Shown here piece by piece: positions 6,776 through 12,474 of a DNA stretch of 16,066 bases. The position numbers and the translations under genes are program-made. The notes below the pieces were generated by a model. It worked only from the letters and a program-made list of their open reading frames with translations, did no database searches and had not been told where the DNA came from. How positions within the stretch are numbered: position 1 is the stretch's first letter; each line of letters begins with the position of its first letter. This DNA comes from an uncultured Lacibacter sp. (GTDB lineage: Bacteria; Bacteroidota; Bacteroidia; Chitinophagales; Chitinophagaceae), in contig NZ_CAMLGT010000055.1 of NCBI RefSeq assembly GCF_946479605.1, positions 1 through 16,066 of the forward strand, given 5' to 3'.

Positions 6776-6783
6776 TATATTTG
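6776..6783 (+). promoter_or_regulatory. Candidate -7 promoter element for the purine nucleoside phosphorylase
   Basis: TATATTTG, an exact TAnnTTTG, ends 22 bases before the ATG at 6806. No -33 TTTG is visible at usual spacing. Confidence 0.5.
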
Positions 6784-6805
6784 CCGCCTTACAAAATTTG
6801 AAGTA

Positions 6806-7627
6806 ATGGGAGAAATACTGAACAAGATCAACGAAACGGTTGCCTATATCCGCAGCCAGTATGCAACAGCATCAACAGTAGGTGTGGTACTGGGCAGCGG
6901 GCTTGGGCATTTTACCGATGAACTGCAGGTGGAGAAAGAGATCAGCTATAATGATATTCCTCATTTTCCTGTATCAACGGTGGAGGGGCACAAAGGAAAA
7001 CTGGTGTTTGGAAAGCTGGGTACAAAAAATGTAGTGGTCATGGCTGGCCGTTTTCACTATTACGAAGGTTATTCTGTCCAGGAAGTGGTATATCCCATTC
7101 GTGTAATGAAATACCTGGGTGTACAAACGGTGGTCATCAGCAATGCAGCGGGTGGAGTAAACACAACGTTTAAAGTTGGCGACCTCATGATCATTAACGA
7201 TCATATCAGCCAGTTAACACCTAATCCGCTCATCGGTAAAAATATAGTGGAGTTTGGGCCACGTTTCCCTGATATGAGTGAACCTTATAAAAAAGACCTC
7301 ATCAGCAAAGCAAAAACCATTGCTGCAGGTATGAATATTGATGTGAAGGAAGGCGTGTATTGTGGTGTAACAGGCCCAACGTTTGAAACACGCAGTGAAT
7401 ATAAAATGATTCATGTATTGGGTGGCGATGCAGTGGGTATGAGCACGGTGGCAGAAGTAATTGCAGCTGTGCACATGGGTATTCCTGTTTTTGCCATGAG
7501 TGTAATTACGGATATTGGTATACGTGAAGAAGACAATGTAATTACACATGAAGAAGTGCTGGAAGCAGCGAAAGCTGCCGAGCCGAAAATGACAGCTATT
7601 GTAAAACAATTAATTCTTGAACTTTAA
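6806..7627 (+). CDS. punA: Purine-nucleoside phosphorylase, trimeric PNP/MTAP family
   Basis: A 273-residue cytoplasmic enzyme that splits purine nucleosides with phosphate into base and (deoxy)ribose-1-phosphate. Family landmarks are all present: VGVVLGSGLG with phosphate-binding Ser31, GRFHYYEG (Arg82, His84, Tyr86), SNAAGG (112-117), GVTGPTFET (187-195) with Glu194, and DAVGMSTVAEV (208-218) with Met212. Against human PNP, Glu194, Met212 and Asp236 align at a constant offset of seven with Glu201, Met219 and Asn243. The base-specificity Asn243 is therefore Asp here (SVITDIG, 232-238), as in methylthioadenosine phosphorylase. That could broaden use toward 6-amino purines, or simply be the norm in this clade. 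The ATG at 6806 follows an exact -7 element; a small terminator lies 43 bases after the stop. Confidence 0.95.
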   Translation: MGEILNKINETVAYIRSQYATASTVGVVLGSGLGHFTDELQVEKEISYNDIPHFPVSTVEGHKGKLVFGKLGTKNVVVMAGRFHYYEGYSVQEVVYPIRVMKYLGVQTVVISNAAGGVNTTFKVGDLMIINDHISQLTPNPLIGKNIVEFGPRFPDMSEPYKKDLISKAKTIAAGMNIDVKEGVYCGVTGPTFETRSEYKMIHVLGGDAVGMSTVAEVIAAVHMGIPVFAMSVITDIGIREEDNVITHEEVLEAAKAAEPKMTAIVKQLILEL

Positions 7628-7660
7628 GTTGCTTTTAGTAAAGAGGCAGTTCAATTCAAC

Positions 7661-7668
7661 TATTTTTG
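7661..7668 (+). promoter_or_regulatory. Candidate -7 promoter element for the putative porin
   Basis: TATTTTTG, an exact TAnnTTTG, ends 11 bases before the ATG at 7680 and 29 before the ATG at 7698. Transcription would start within the 5' arm of the adjacent hairpin, so the porin transcript could not form that hairpin completely. Confidence 0.5.
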
Positions 7669-7669
7669 C

Positions 7670-7692
7670 ACGGGCTGTAATGGCCCGTTTTT
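7670..7692 (+). terminator. Short intrinsic terminator after the phosphorylase
   Basis: A 6-bp stem, ACGGGC / GCCCGT, with a 7-base loop, followed directly by TTTTC and overlapping a run of five T. It lies 43 bases after the phosphorylase stop. The loop contains the first possible porin ATG (7680), which slightly favours the next ATG at 7698 as the real porin start. Confidence 0.5.
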
Positions 7693-9710
7693 CTTGTATG
7701 GCCCGTATAATGTTGTTTTTCTTTTTGCTGATCTGTTCTTCTGCTGCTTTGGCACAGCGGGGCAATCTTCTGCAACGTATTCCGGGGGCATCTGGCGGAG
7801 GCGGAGGTGGTGGTCCGTTCAAAGATTCCCTGCTTCACCGTACCGGCCTGGAAGATTCCATCACTATTGCCTTCCGTTATCTTGATACGGCCAGATTTTC
7901 ATTTATTGATTCTACTGTAAATGATTACAGCAGGCGCTGGCATTTGCCCTGGCAGCATATTTTTCTTGGCAATACAGGCAGTGCATCACGGTCCTTGTTG
8001 TTTTCACCAAATATGAAATCGGGCTGGGATCATGGTATGCATGCGTATGATGCTTATATCCCGAAAATTGAAGAAACAAAATTCTATAATACAACCCGTC
8101 CGTATACAGAGCTTAGTTATGTGCTTGGTGCAAAAGCTGAACAAAGCATAGGTGTGCTGCACACACAGAATATACGGTACAACTGGAACTTTGCATTCAA
8201 CTTCAGGCTTATTAATGCGCCTGGTGTTTTCAGGAATCAAAAGACCAATCACACAAATCTGCATTTTAATACCTGGTACACATCGCCCAAAAAGCGATAC
8301 ACTGTTTTTTTTATTGCAGCCAATAATAAAATCGGGGCAACAGAAAACGGTGGTATCAAAAGCAAAGATTTTCTTGACAGCCTTCCTTTTTTTCAGGAAC
8401 GTTTCAGCATACCCACCAACCTCGGCGGATCGTCAGCAACATCAAATAATATCTTTAAACAGGAATCAAATGTGATCAATACAGGTAACCGCTACACTGT
8501 TGCTAACTTCCTGTTACGCCAGCATTATGATCTTGGTAAAAAAGATTCAATTGTGGTAAACGATTCTACTACTGTTTACCTTTTTCATCCCCGCTTTCGT
8601 TTTCAGCACACCGCACAGTTAAGCCGCTATACATTTCAGTATTACGATAAGAATGTGGATGCTGAAGGTTATTTCAATTTATACGGTTTAACCAACATGC
8701 CTGCTGAATTTGGGCTGAAAGATTATTGGCAAACATTCACGAACGAAGCGGCTATTTATACCTTTCCGGATATTAAAAATCCATTACAGTTTTTAAAAGC
8801 TGCAGCAGGGTATCAGCAACTCTCTGCTGATTTTGGTACCATTGAGCCATCGTTCAGTAATATCTATCTGAATGGTGAATACAGAAATAAAACACGCAAC
8901 AGGAAATGGGATATGGAACTGTCTGGGAATTTTTACCTGGCTGGTTTCAATAGTGGCGATTATGATGTGCAGGCATTTTTAAAACGTTTGATCGGTCAGA
9001 AGCTGGGCTATCTTACTTTAGGTTTCAGGAATGTAAACCGTACGCCATCCTTTATTCATGACGACAGGAGTAATTTCAAAAAATTAAACCTGGGCAATAC
9101 CAATTTCAATAAAGAGAATACGACTATCGCATCGGCTGTGTATGAATTACCACAACAACGGTTAAAGCTTGGCGCTAATTATTTCCTGGCAGCCAATTAT
9201 ATTTATTTCAAAAACTATAGCCAGGCGGAGCAGGAAGCAACATTGTTCAATGTACTGCAGCTGCAGCTTGAAAAGCAATTCCGTATTGGCCGGCACTGGA
9301 ATTGGTATGTAGAAGCATATCTGCAACAGCCAACTGCAAATGCTCCGGTTAATTTGCCGTTGCTGTTTACACGTAATCGTTTTGCGTTTGAAGGAAAATT
9401 CTTTAAAACACTTAACCTTAGTACCGGGCTGGAACTTCGCTACCACACACCTTATAAAGCCGATGGCTATTCGCCATTACTTGGGCAATTCTTTTTGCAG
9501 AATAACGAAACGATCAATAACCTGCCCGATGCAGCGGCATACCTGCAATTCAGGATCAGGAGCCTGAGCCTGTACTTGCGTGCGGAAAACCTCAATACCT
9601 TCCAGCTTGGGTCGTTTACCGGCTTCTTAAACAATAATATGTCTGCTCCTTTGTACCCCACACCGGGTTATTTCCTTCGTTTTGGCATTTATTGGGGTTT
9701 TGTTAACTGA
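7680..9710 (+). CDS. Putative porin, large outer-membrane beta-barrel
   Basis: A 676-residue protein if started at the ATG at 7680, or 670 from the ATG at 7698 (MARIMLFFFLLICSSAALAQ), which gives the more compact signal peptide; the two starts share a repeated ATGGCCCGT. After cleavage at ALAQ comes a flexible Gly-rich segment (seven Gly in a row), then DSITIAFRYLDTARFSFIDS and DYSRRWHLPWQHIFLGNTGS. This opening is typical of the Bacteroidota 'putative porin' family (about 600-700 residues). The rest is many aromatic amphipathic strands, ending in a strand with final aromatic residues (YFLRFGIYWGFVN), as expected for barrel assembly. The substrate is unknown; adjacency to the nucleoside phosphorylase is suggestive at most, since a terminator separates them. 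It has its own exact -7 element. Confidence 0.8.
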   Translation: MARFSCMARIMLFFFLLICSSAALAQRGNLLQRIPGASGGGGGGGPFKDSLLHRTGLEDSITIAFRYLDTARFSFIDSTVNDYSRRWHLPWQHIFLGNTGSASRSLLFSPNMKSGWDHGMHAYDAYIPKIEETKFYNTTRPYTELSYVLGAKAEQSIGVLHTQNIRYNWNFAFNFRLINAPGVFRNQKTNHTNLHFNTWYTSPKKRYTVFFIAANNKIGATENGGIKSKDFLDSLPFFQERFSIPTNLGGSSATSNNIFKQESNVINTGNRYTVANFLLRQHYDLGKKDSIVVNDSTTVYLFHPRFRFQHTAQLSRYTFQYYDKNVDAEGYFNLYGLTNMPAEFGLKDYWQTFTNEAAIYTFPDIKNPLQFLKAAAGYQQLSADFGTIEPSFSNIYLNGEYRNKTRNRKWDMELSGNFYLAGFNSGDYDVQAFLKRLIGQKLGYLTLGFRNVNRTPSFIHDDRSNFKKLNLGNTNFNKENTTIASAVYELPQQRLKLGANYFLAANYIYFKNYSQAEQEATLFNVLQLQLEKQFRIGRHWNWYVEAYLQQPTANAPVNLPLLFTRNRFAFEGKFFKTLNLSTGLELRYHTPYKADGYSPLLGQFFLQNNETINNLPDAAAYLQFRIRSLSLYLRAENLNTFQLGSFTGFLNNNMSAPLYPTPGYFLRFGIYWGFVN

Positions 9711-9738
9711 CGATTTCCTGATTACTTTTTAGTTTTTA

Positions 9739-9746
9739 TATCTTTG
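9739..9746 (+). promoter_or_regulatory. Promoter -7 element placing transcription start at the GTG codon
   Basis: TATCTTTG, an exact TAnnTTTG, has only four bases (TATC) between it and the GTG at 9751. With the usual spacing, transcription would begin at or next to the GTG itself. No clear -33 TTTG was found. Confidence 0.55.
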
Positions 9747-9750
9747 TATC

Positions 9751-10149
9751 GTGCTGAAAAGAATACTCATATCACTAATTGCCATGCTTTACCTCTCCGC
9801 CACAAGCGGAATGGTGGTAAATGTGCATTACTGTATGGGCAAAATATCTTCAGTGAGCTTTGGTTATGAAAAAGATCATAACGATGGTACCTGCGATAAA
9901 TGCGGAATGCTGAAAGCAGAGAATCATTGTTGCAAGGATGAAGTAACTGAAGGAAAGCTGAATGATGCACATCAAACATCCACCGCATTATATGAACTGG
10001 CAACTGTACAAGCTGAATTGCCGGTGAAACAGGTTGTATTGAGCGATCCCGAACAGGGAGTTACGGCTCCGCCTGTGGATGCTTATACTTCACCACCTCC
10101 CAACACCTATAATAAGGTGTATATCTCTGTACGTACTTTCCTGATTTAG
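9751..10149 (+). CDS. HYC_CC_PP family protein, probable exported metal-related protein
   Basis: A 132-residue protein with a signal-peptide-like start (VLKRILISLIAMLYLSATSG, first residue Met in vivo). The family's three marks are all present: HYC at residues 26-28 just after the signal, a Cys pair before KDE (Cys60-Cys61), and a proline cluster (SPPP, 114-117). An extra CDKC (48-51) precedes the CC. Known of the family: small Bacteroidota proteins often found next to copper or other metal genes; their biochemistry is not established. Five conserved-looking Cys plus His26 suggest metal binding. The GTG start is forced: an in-frame TAG lies at 9730-9732 and no other start codon occurs between it and 9751, while the next ATG (9784) would lose the basic part of the signal. 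The promoter position makes a leaderless mRNA likely. First gene of the metal cluster. Confidence 0.8.
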   Translation: MLKRILISLIAMLYLSATSGMVVNVHYCMGKISSVSFGYEKDHNDGTCDKCGMLKAENHCCKDEVTEGKLNDAHQTSTALYELATVQAELPVKQVVLSDPEQGVTAPPVDAYTSPPPNTYNKVYISVRTFLI

Positions 10150-10228
10150 TTTAGATTGGTTTTATACGCATGATGTTCTGTGTATGCAGAACCTTATTAT
10201 TTATTTACTCAATCTGAAATTTATAATC

Positions 10229-10837
10229 ATGAAATCAATTCAATTAATGGCTGCATTCATTTTTTTGTTTGCAGGTATATCAACATCCAATGCTCAATCT
10301 AAAACAAGCGGAAAACAAGCTGCTGTAAAAACTTCTGTATTTAAAGTATGGGGTAACTGCGGCATGTGTAAAAAAACAATTGAGGGCGCAGCTAAAACAA
10401 GTGGTGCTACTCATGCTGAATGGGATGTGAACAGCAAAATGCTTACAGTAAAATATGCTTCTGCAAAAACATCAGAAGAAAAAATACAGAAGGGGATTGC
10501 TGGCGCAGGATATGATAACGAAAAATTTGTTGCGCCGGACGATGTATATGAAAACCTGCATGAGTGCTGCAAATACGATCGTAAAACCACAACCGCTGCA
10601 GCTGCCGATGCTTGCTGCATGAAAGATGGCAAGTGTACCGGTAAAATGGAATGTTGCAAAAAAGCCGATGGCAAAAATGACTGTTGTGCAAACGGCACCT
10701 GTGCAAAAGAAGGTGGTTGCTGCGCCGGTATGAAATGTGATAAAGGTGGCGATTGCTGCAAGAAAGATGGCGTTGCAAAAGCAGACTGCTGCAAAGATGG
10801 TAAGTGTACCAAAACCGGTACTGCTCATCACAAATAA
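10229..10837 (+). CDS. Secreted HMA-domain protein with metallothionein-like Cys-rich tail
   Basis: A 202-residue protein. The ATG at 10229 gives a clean signal peptide (MKSIQLMAAFIFLFAGISTSNAQ); a frame to 10184 only adds an unlikely leader. Residues 36-105 are an HMA domain (ferredoxin-like, Cu(I) or Zn carrier) with the CxxC motif GNCGMCKK (Cys44, Cys47), ending in the usual ENLHECCKYDRK (Cys113, Cys114). A low-complexity tail then follows (120-202) with 16 Cys between residues 129 and 193, mostly as CC pairs within units such as CCMKDGKC, CCANGTC, CCAGMKC and CCKDGKC, separated by Lys/Asp/Gly. The protein has 20 Cys in total. The HMA part is a familiar periplasmic Bacteroidota protein; the tail is an extension I do not know from it. 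Inference: a periplasmic buffer that binds several Cu(I) or similar ions, with the HMA domain for exchange. A strong hairpin follows the gene. Confidence 0.85.
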   Translation: MKSIQLMAAFIFLFAGISTSNAQSKTSGKQAAVKTSVFKVWGNCGMCKKTIEGAAKTSGATHAEWDVNSKMLTVKYASAKTSEEKIQKGIAGAGYDNEKFVAPDDVYENLHECCKYDRKTTTAAAADACCMKDGKCTGKMECCKKADGKNDCCANGTCAKEGGCCAGMKCDKGGDCCKKDGVAKADCCKDGKCTKTGTAHHK

Positions 10838-10841
10838 TGGA

Positions 10842-10880
10842 AAAAGCTGCCGGAAGGCAACAACAGCACCGGCAGCTTTT
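10842..10880 (+). terminator. Strong hairpin, probable terminator after the HMA/Cys-rich gene
   Basis: A perfect 12-bp stem, AAAAGCTGCCGG / CCGGCAGCTTTT, with a 15-base loop. The T run is short and part of the stem. It stands between two HMA genes and so may only partly stop transcription. Confidence 0.7.
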
Positions 10881-10904
10881 CAATCAATCACCAAATGAAT
10901 TTCT

Positions 10905-11417
10905 ATGAAAAAGTTATTGTTCATTATATGCTTGCTGGCAGGTATTTCTGTATCAGCACAATTTAAATCGGCTACGTTGCAGGCAAGTGGTTTAACCTGT
11001 GCTATGTGCAGCAACGCCATTAATAAATCGCTCAAAACATTATCGTTTGTTGAGCGTGTGGAAACAGATCTTAACAAATCTGCATTCGAGATCATTTTTA
11101 AAGAAGGTGCTGATATTAATTTCGATCAGCTTCGTAAGAAAGTAGAAGATGCCGGTTTTTCCGTTGCTAAACTGCAGATTGTTACAAACTTCAGTAATGT
11201 AACTGTACAGAATGATCAGTCGGTTACTGTTGGCGGAAAGCAATTGCTGTTTCTTTCTGTAAAAAATCAGCAGTTGAATGGTGAAAAAACAATCACCATC
11301 GTTGATAAGAATTTTCTTCCGGCAAAAGAGCATAAAAAATATGCCGGTCTCACCAAGGCTGCAAGCTTTAAAACCGGTGAGGCGAAAGGCGTGCGTGTGT
11401 ATCATGTAACCATTTAA
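10905..11417 (+). CDS. Secreted HMA-domain protein with C-terminal beta-rich extension
   Basis: A 170-residue protein with a signal peptide (MKKLLFIICLLAGISVSAQ). It carries an HMA domain at about 20-90 with the metal motif GLTCAMCSNAI (Cys32, Cys35, flanked by Thr31 and Met34), the form typical of Cu(I) chaperone domains. The predicted beta-alpha-beta-beta-alpha-beta order is visible through DQLRKKVEDAGFSVAKL. The remaining 80 residues are beta-rich (NVTVQNDQSVTVGGKQLLFL; TITIVDKNFLPAKEHKKY; GVRVYHVTI) and contain no Cys or enzyme motif. They recur in Bacteroidota proteins of this type by memory, with unknown role. Placed between the Cys-rich HMA protein and the outer-membrane barrel, each across a hairpin, it probably belongs to the same periplasmic metal route as a carrier rather than a store. 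Confidence 0.85.
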   Translation: MKKLLFIICLLAGISVSAQFKSATLQASGLTCAMCSNAINKSLKTLSFVERVETDLNKSAFEIIFKEGADINFDQLRKKVEDAGFSVAKLQIVTNFSNVTVQNDQSVTVGGKQLLFLSVKNQQLNGEKTITIVDKNFLPAKEHKKYAGLTKAASFKTGEAKGVRVYHVTI

Positions 11418-11424
11418 AATTTCC

Positions 11425-11448
11425 GGGAAGCAACATGCTTCCCTTTTT
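11425..11448 (+). terminator. Intrinsic terminator or attenuator before the barrel gene
   Basis: A perfect 7-bp stem, GGGAAGC / GCTTCCC, with a 5-base loop, followed by TTTTT. It ends only five bases before the ATG at 11454, so it either ends the HMA transcript or limits read-through into the barrel gene. No separate promoter is visible for that gene. Confidence 0.75.
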
Positions 11449-11453
11449 CAATT

Positions 11454-12272
11454 ATGACCCGTTATTTTTTAATTAGTGTTTTGCTGTTTTGTTTTTCATT
11501 GGCAAACGGGCAGGAGTTGTATGTATTTTCAAACCCGGCTTCAAACATTCCGGCTAAAACCATTGTAGCAAAAGCATCCACGAAGACAATGCGCTCTTAC
11601 CATAATAATGAGCGGGAGTACAGGTTTATGCCTGAGCTGCAGCTTGGATTAACAAAAAACTGGATGCTGACAGGGAATGTGAGTTTTTCAAACATGTTCT
11701 TTCAGCAGAAGCAGCAGTTTGAAAGTGCACGTCTCTATACCAAGTATCGTTTTTACAGTAATGATGAAGTACATAAACATTTCCGTGCGGCAGTGTACGG
11801 ATCAGCAGCATGGTCAAACAATCCTTTGGTGTACCAGGAGCTGAACCTTGAAGGGGATAATAGTGGTGTACAACTGGGTGTTGTGGCAACGCAGCTGGTA
11901 AATAAGTTTGCTGCATCGGCAGGGGTAGCCTATATACAGCAGCTGGAGAAAACAAATAAACTAAGTTTTGGTATTCCTTTTTCTGAGCAGGCGCTGCAGT
12001 ATAATCTATCAATGGGATACCTGTTGTTTCCACGCAATTACAACAGTTACAAGCAAACCAATTTTAATTTGTATTGCGAATTTCTTGGTCAGCAGAGTAC
12101 CGATGTGAGAGCTGGTTTTCTTGATATTGCTCCTTCCTTACAGCTTATTTTCAACAGCAGTACAAGGTTTAATGTGGGTGCACGTTATCAATTGGCAGGC
12201 AATGCTCATCGTATGACGGAGCGTTCCGTATTCATCAGTCTTGAACATTATTTTTTAAATGCATTGAAATGA
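11454..12272 (+). CDS. Outer-membrane beta-barrel protein of the metal cluster
   Basis: A 272-residue protein with a signal peptide (MTRYFLISVLLFCFSLANGQ). The mature part starts ELYVFSNPASNIPAKTIVAK and continues as alternating amphipathic strands with aromatic girdles (RFMPELQLGLTKNWMLTGNVSFSNMFF; RLYTKYRFYSND; FRAAVYGSAAWSN; FNVGARYQL; RSVFISLEHYF). The penultimate strand ends in Phe, as in outer-membrane barrels. No Cys remains after the signal region apart from one in LYCEFLG. Proteins with the 'YVFsnPASNmpAKs' opening are found, by memory, beside HMA proteins in Bacteroidota; a possible role is metal or complex passage across the outer membrane, but nothing in the sequence proves transport. 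The stop overlaps the ATG of a 22-codon micro-ORF (ATGA). Confidence 0.75.
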   Translation: MTRYFLISVLLFCFSLANGQELYVFSNPASNIPAKTIVAKASTKTMRSYHNNEREYRFMPELQLGLTKNWMLTGNVSFSNMFFQQKQQFESARLYTKYRFYSNDEVHKHFRAAVYGSAAWSNNPLVYQELNLEGDNSGVQLGVVATQLVNKFAASAGVAYIQQLEKTNKLSFGIPFSEQALQYNLSMGYLLFPRNYNSYKQTNFNLYCEFLGQQSTDVRAGFLDIAPSLQLIFNSSTRFNVGARYQLAGNAHRMTERSVFISLEHYFLNALK

Positions 12273-12337
12273 AAGTAATAAAACCTGTTTTGCTTTTTCT
12301 TCTCTCCCTGTTCAGGAAGAAGGATTGCTGCAGATAA
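12269..12337 (+). CDS. Possible 22-residue micro-ORF or gene remnant with CC motif
   Basis: A reading frame opening in an ATGA overlap with the barrel stop and encoding MKVIKPVLLFLLSLFRKKDC plus C-R, 22 residues. The first 15 residues look like a signal peptide or single membrane helix, and the end KKDCC resembles the start of a mature Cys-rich domain. A terminator follows six bases after the stop. It could be a real small protein, or what is left of a longer exported CC-containing protein after an internal deletion. The overlap and signal-like composition favour a formerly or still translated frame; its shortness argues against certainty. Confidence 0.35.
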   Translation: MKVIKPVLLFLLSLFRKKDCCR

Positions 12338-12342
12338 ATGCC

Positions 12343-12375
12343 AACGCCTGTTCATAACGAACAGGCGTTTCTTTT
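12343..12375 (+). terminator. Intrinsic terminator before the TonB receptor gene
   Basis: A perfect 11-bp stem, AACGCCTGTTC / GAACAGGCGTT (12343-12369), with a 5-base loop, followed by TCTTTT. It ends the HMA/barrel unit and separates it from the receptor's promoter. The stem shares AACGCCTGTT with the terminator at 3793-3822. Confidence 0.85.
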
Positions 12376-12407
12376 GCTTACAGACGGTAGCTTACCGGCT
12401 GTTTTTA

Positions 12408-12438
12408 TTTGACAATCTGAAAATAATTTCTATATTTG
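12408..12438 (+). promoter_or_regulatory. Complete Bacteroidota promoter for the TonB-dependent receptor
   Basis: A TTTG at 12408-12411 (-33 element), 19 bases of spacer and TATATTTG at 12431-12438 (-7 element, exact TAnnTTTG). Expected transcription start is about 12443-12445, giving a leader of about 30 bases before the ATG at 12475. It is the best promoter in the window. Confidence 0.75.
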
Positions 12439-12450
12439 ACTAAATATAAA

Positions 12451-12466
12451 TTTAGACAAGTCTAAA
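12451..12466 (+). promoter_or_regulatory. Perfect palindrome, probable repressor operator (DtxR/MntR-like shape)
   Basis: TTTAGACAAGTCTAAA is a perfect 7-bp inverted repeat around two central bases, just downstream of the expected transcription start and eight bases before the ATG. An overlapping second repeat, CTAAAT-4-ATTTAG (12440-12455), adds another half-site. The size and symmetry resemble operators of metal-dependent DtxR/MntR-type repressors; the regulator itself is not in the window. The position would block transcription initiation or escape. Confidence 0.6.
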
Positions 12467-12474
12467 AAATAATT

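Noticed and set aside
7788..7820. Gly-codon run near the porin N-terminus as a possible slippage or phase-variation tract
   Set aside because: The run is a mixture of GGC/GGA/GGT codons, not a homopolymer or exact short repeat, and the frame is intact; it reads as a flexible linker after the signal peptide.
10175..10192. Hairpin GTTCTG-6-CAGAAC after the HYC_CC_PP gene
   Set aside because: Six base pairs only and no T run; too weak to call a terminator.
10411..10883. Three long overlapping minus-strand frames opposite the Cys-rich HMA gene
   Set aside because: They arise from the repetitive codon composition of the Cys/Lys/Asp-rich tail; they lack signals, starts with promoters, or family resemblance, while the plus-strand protein is clearly real.
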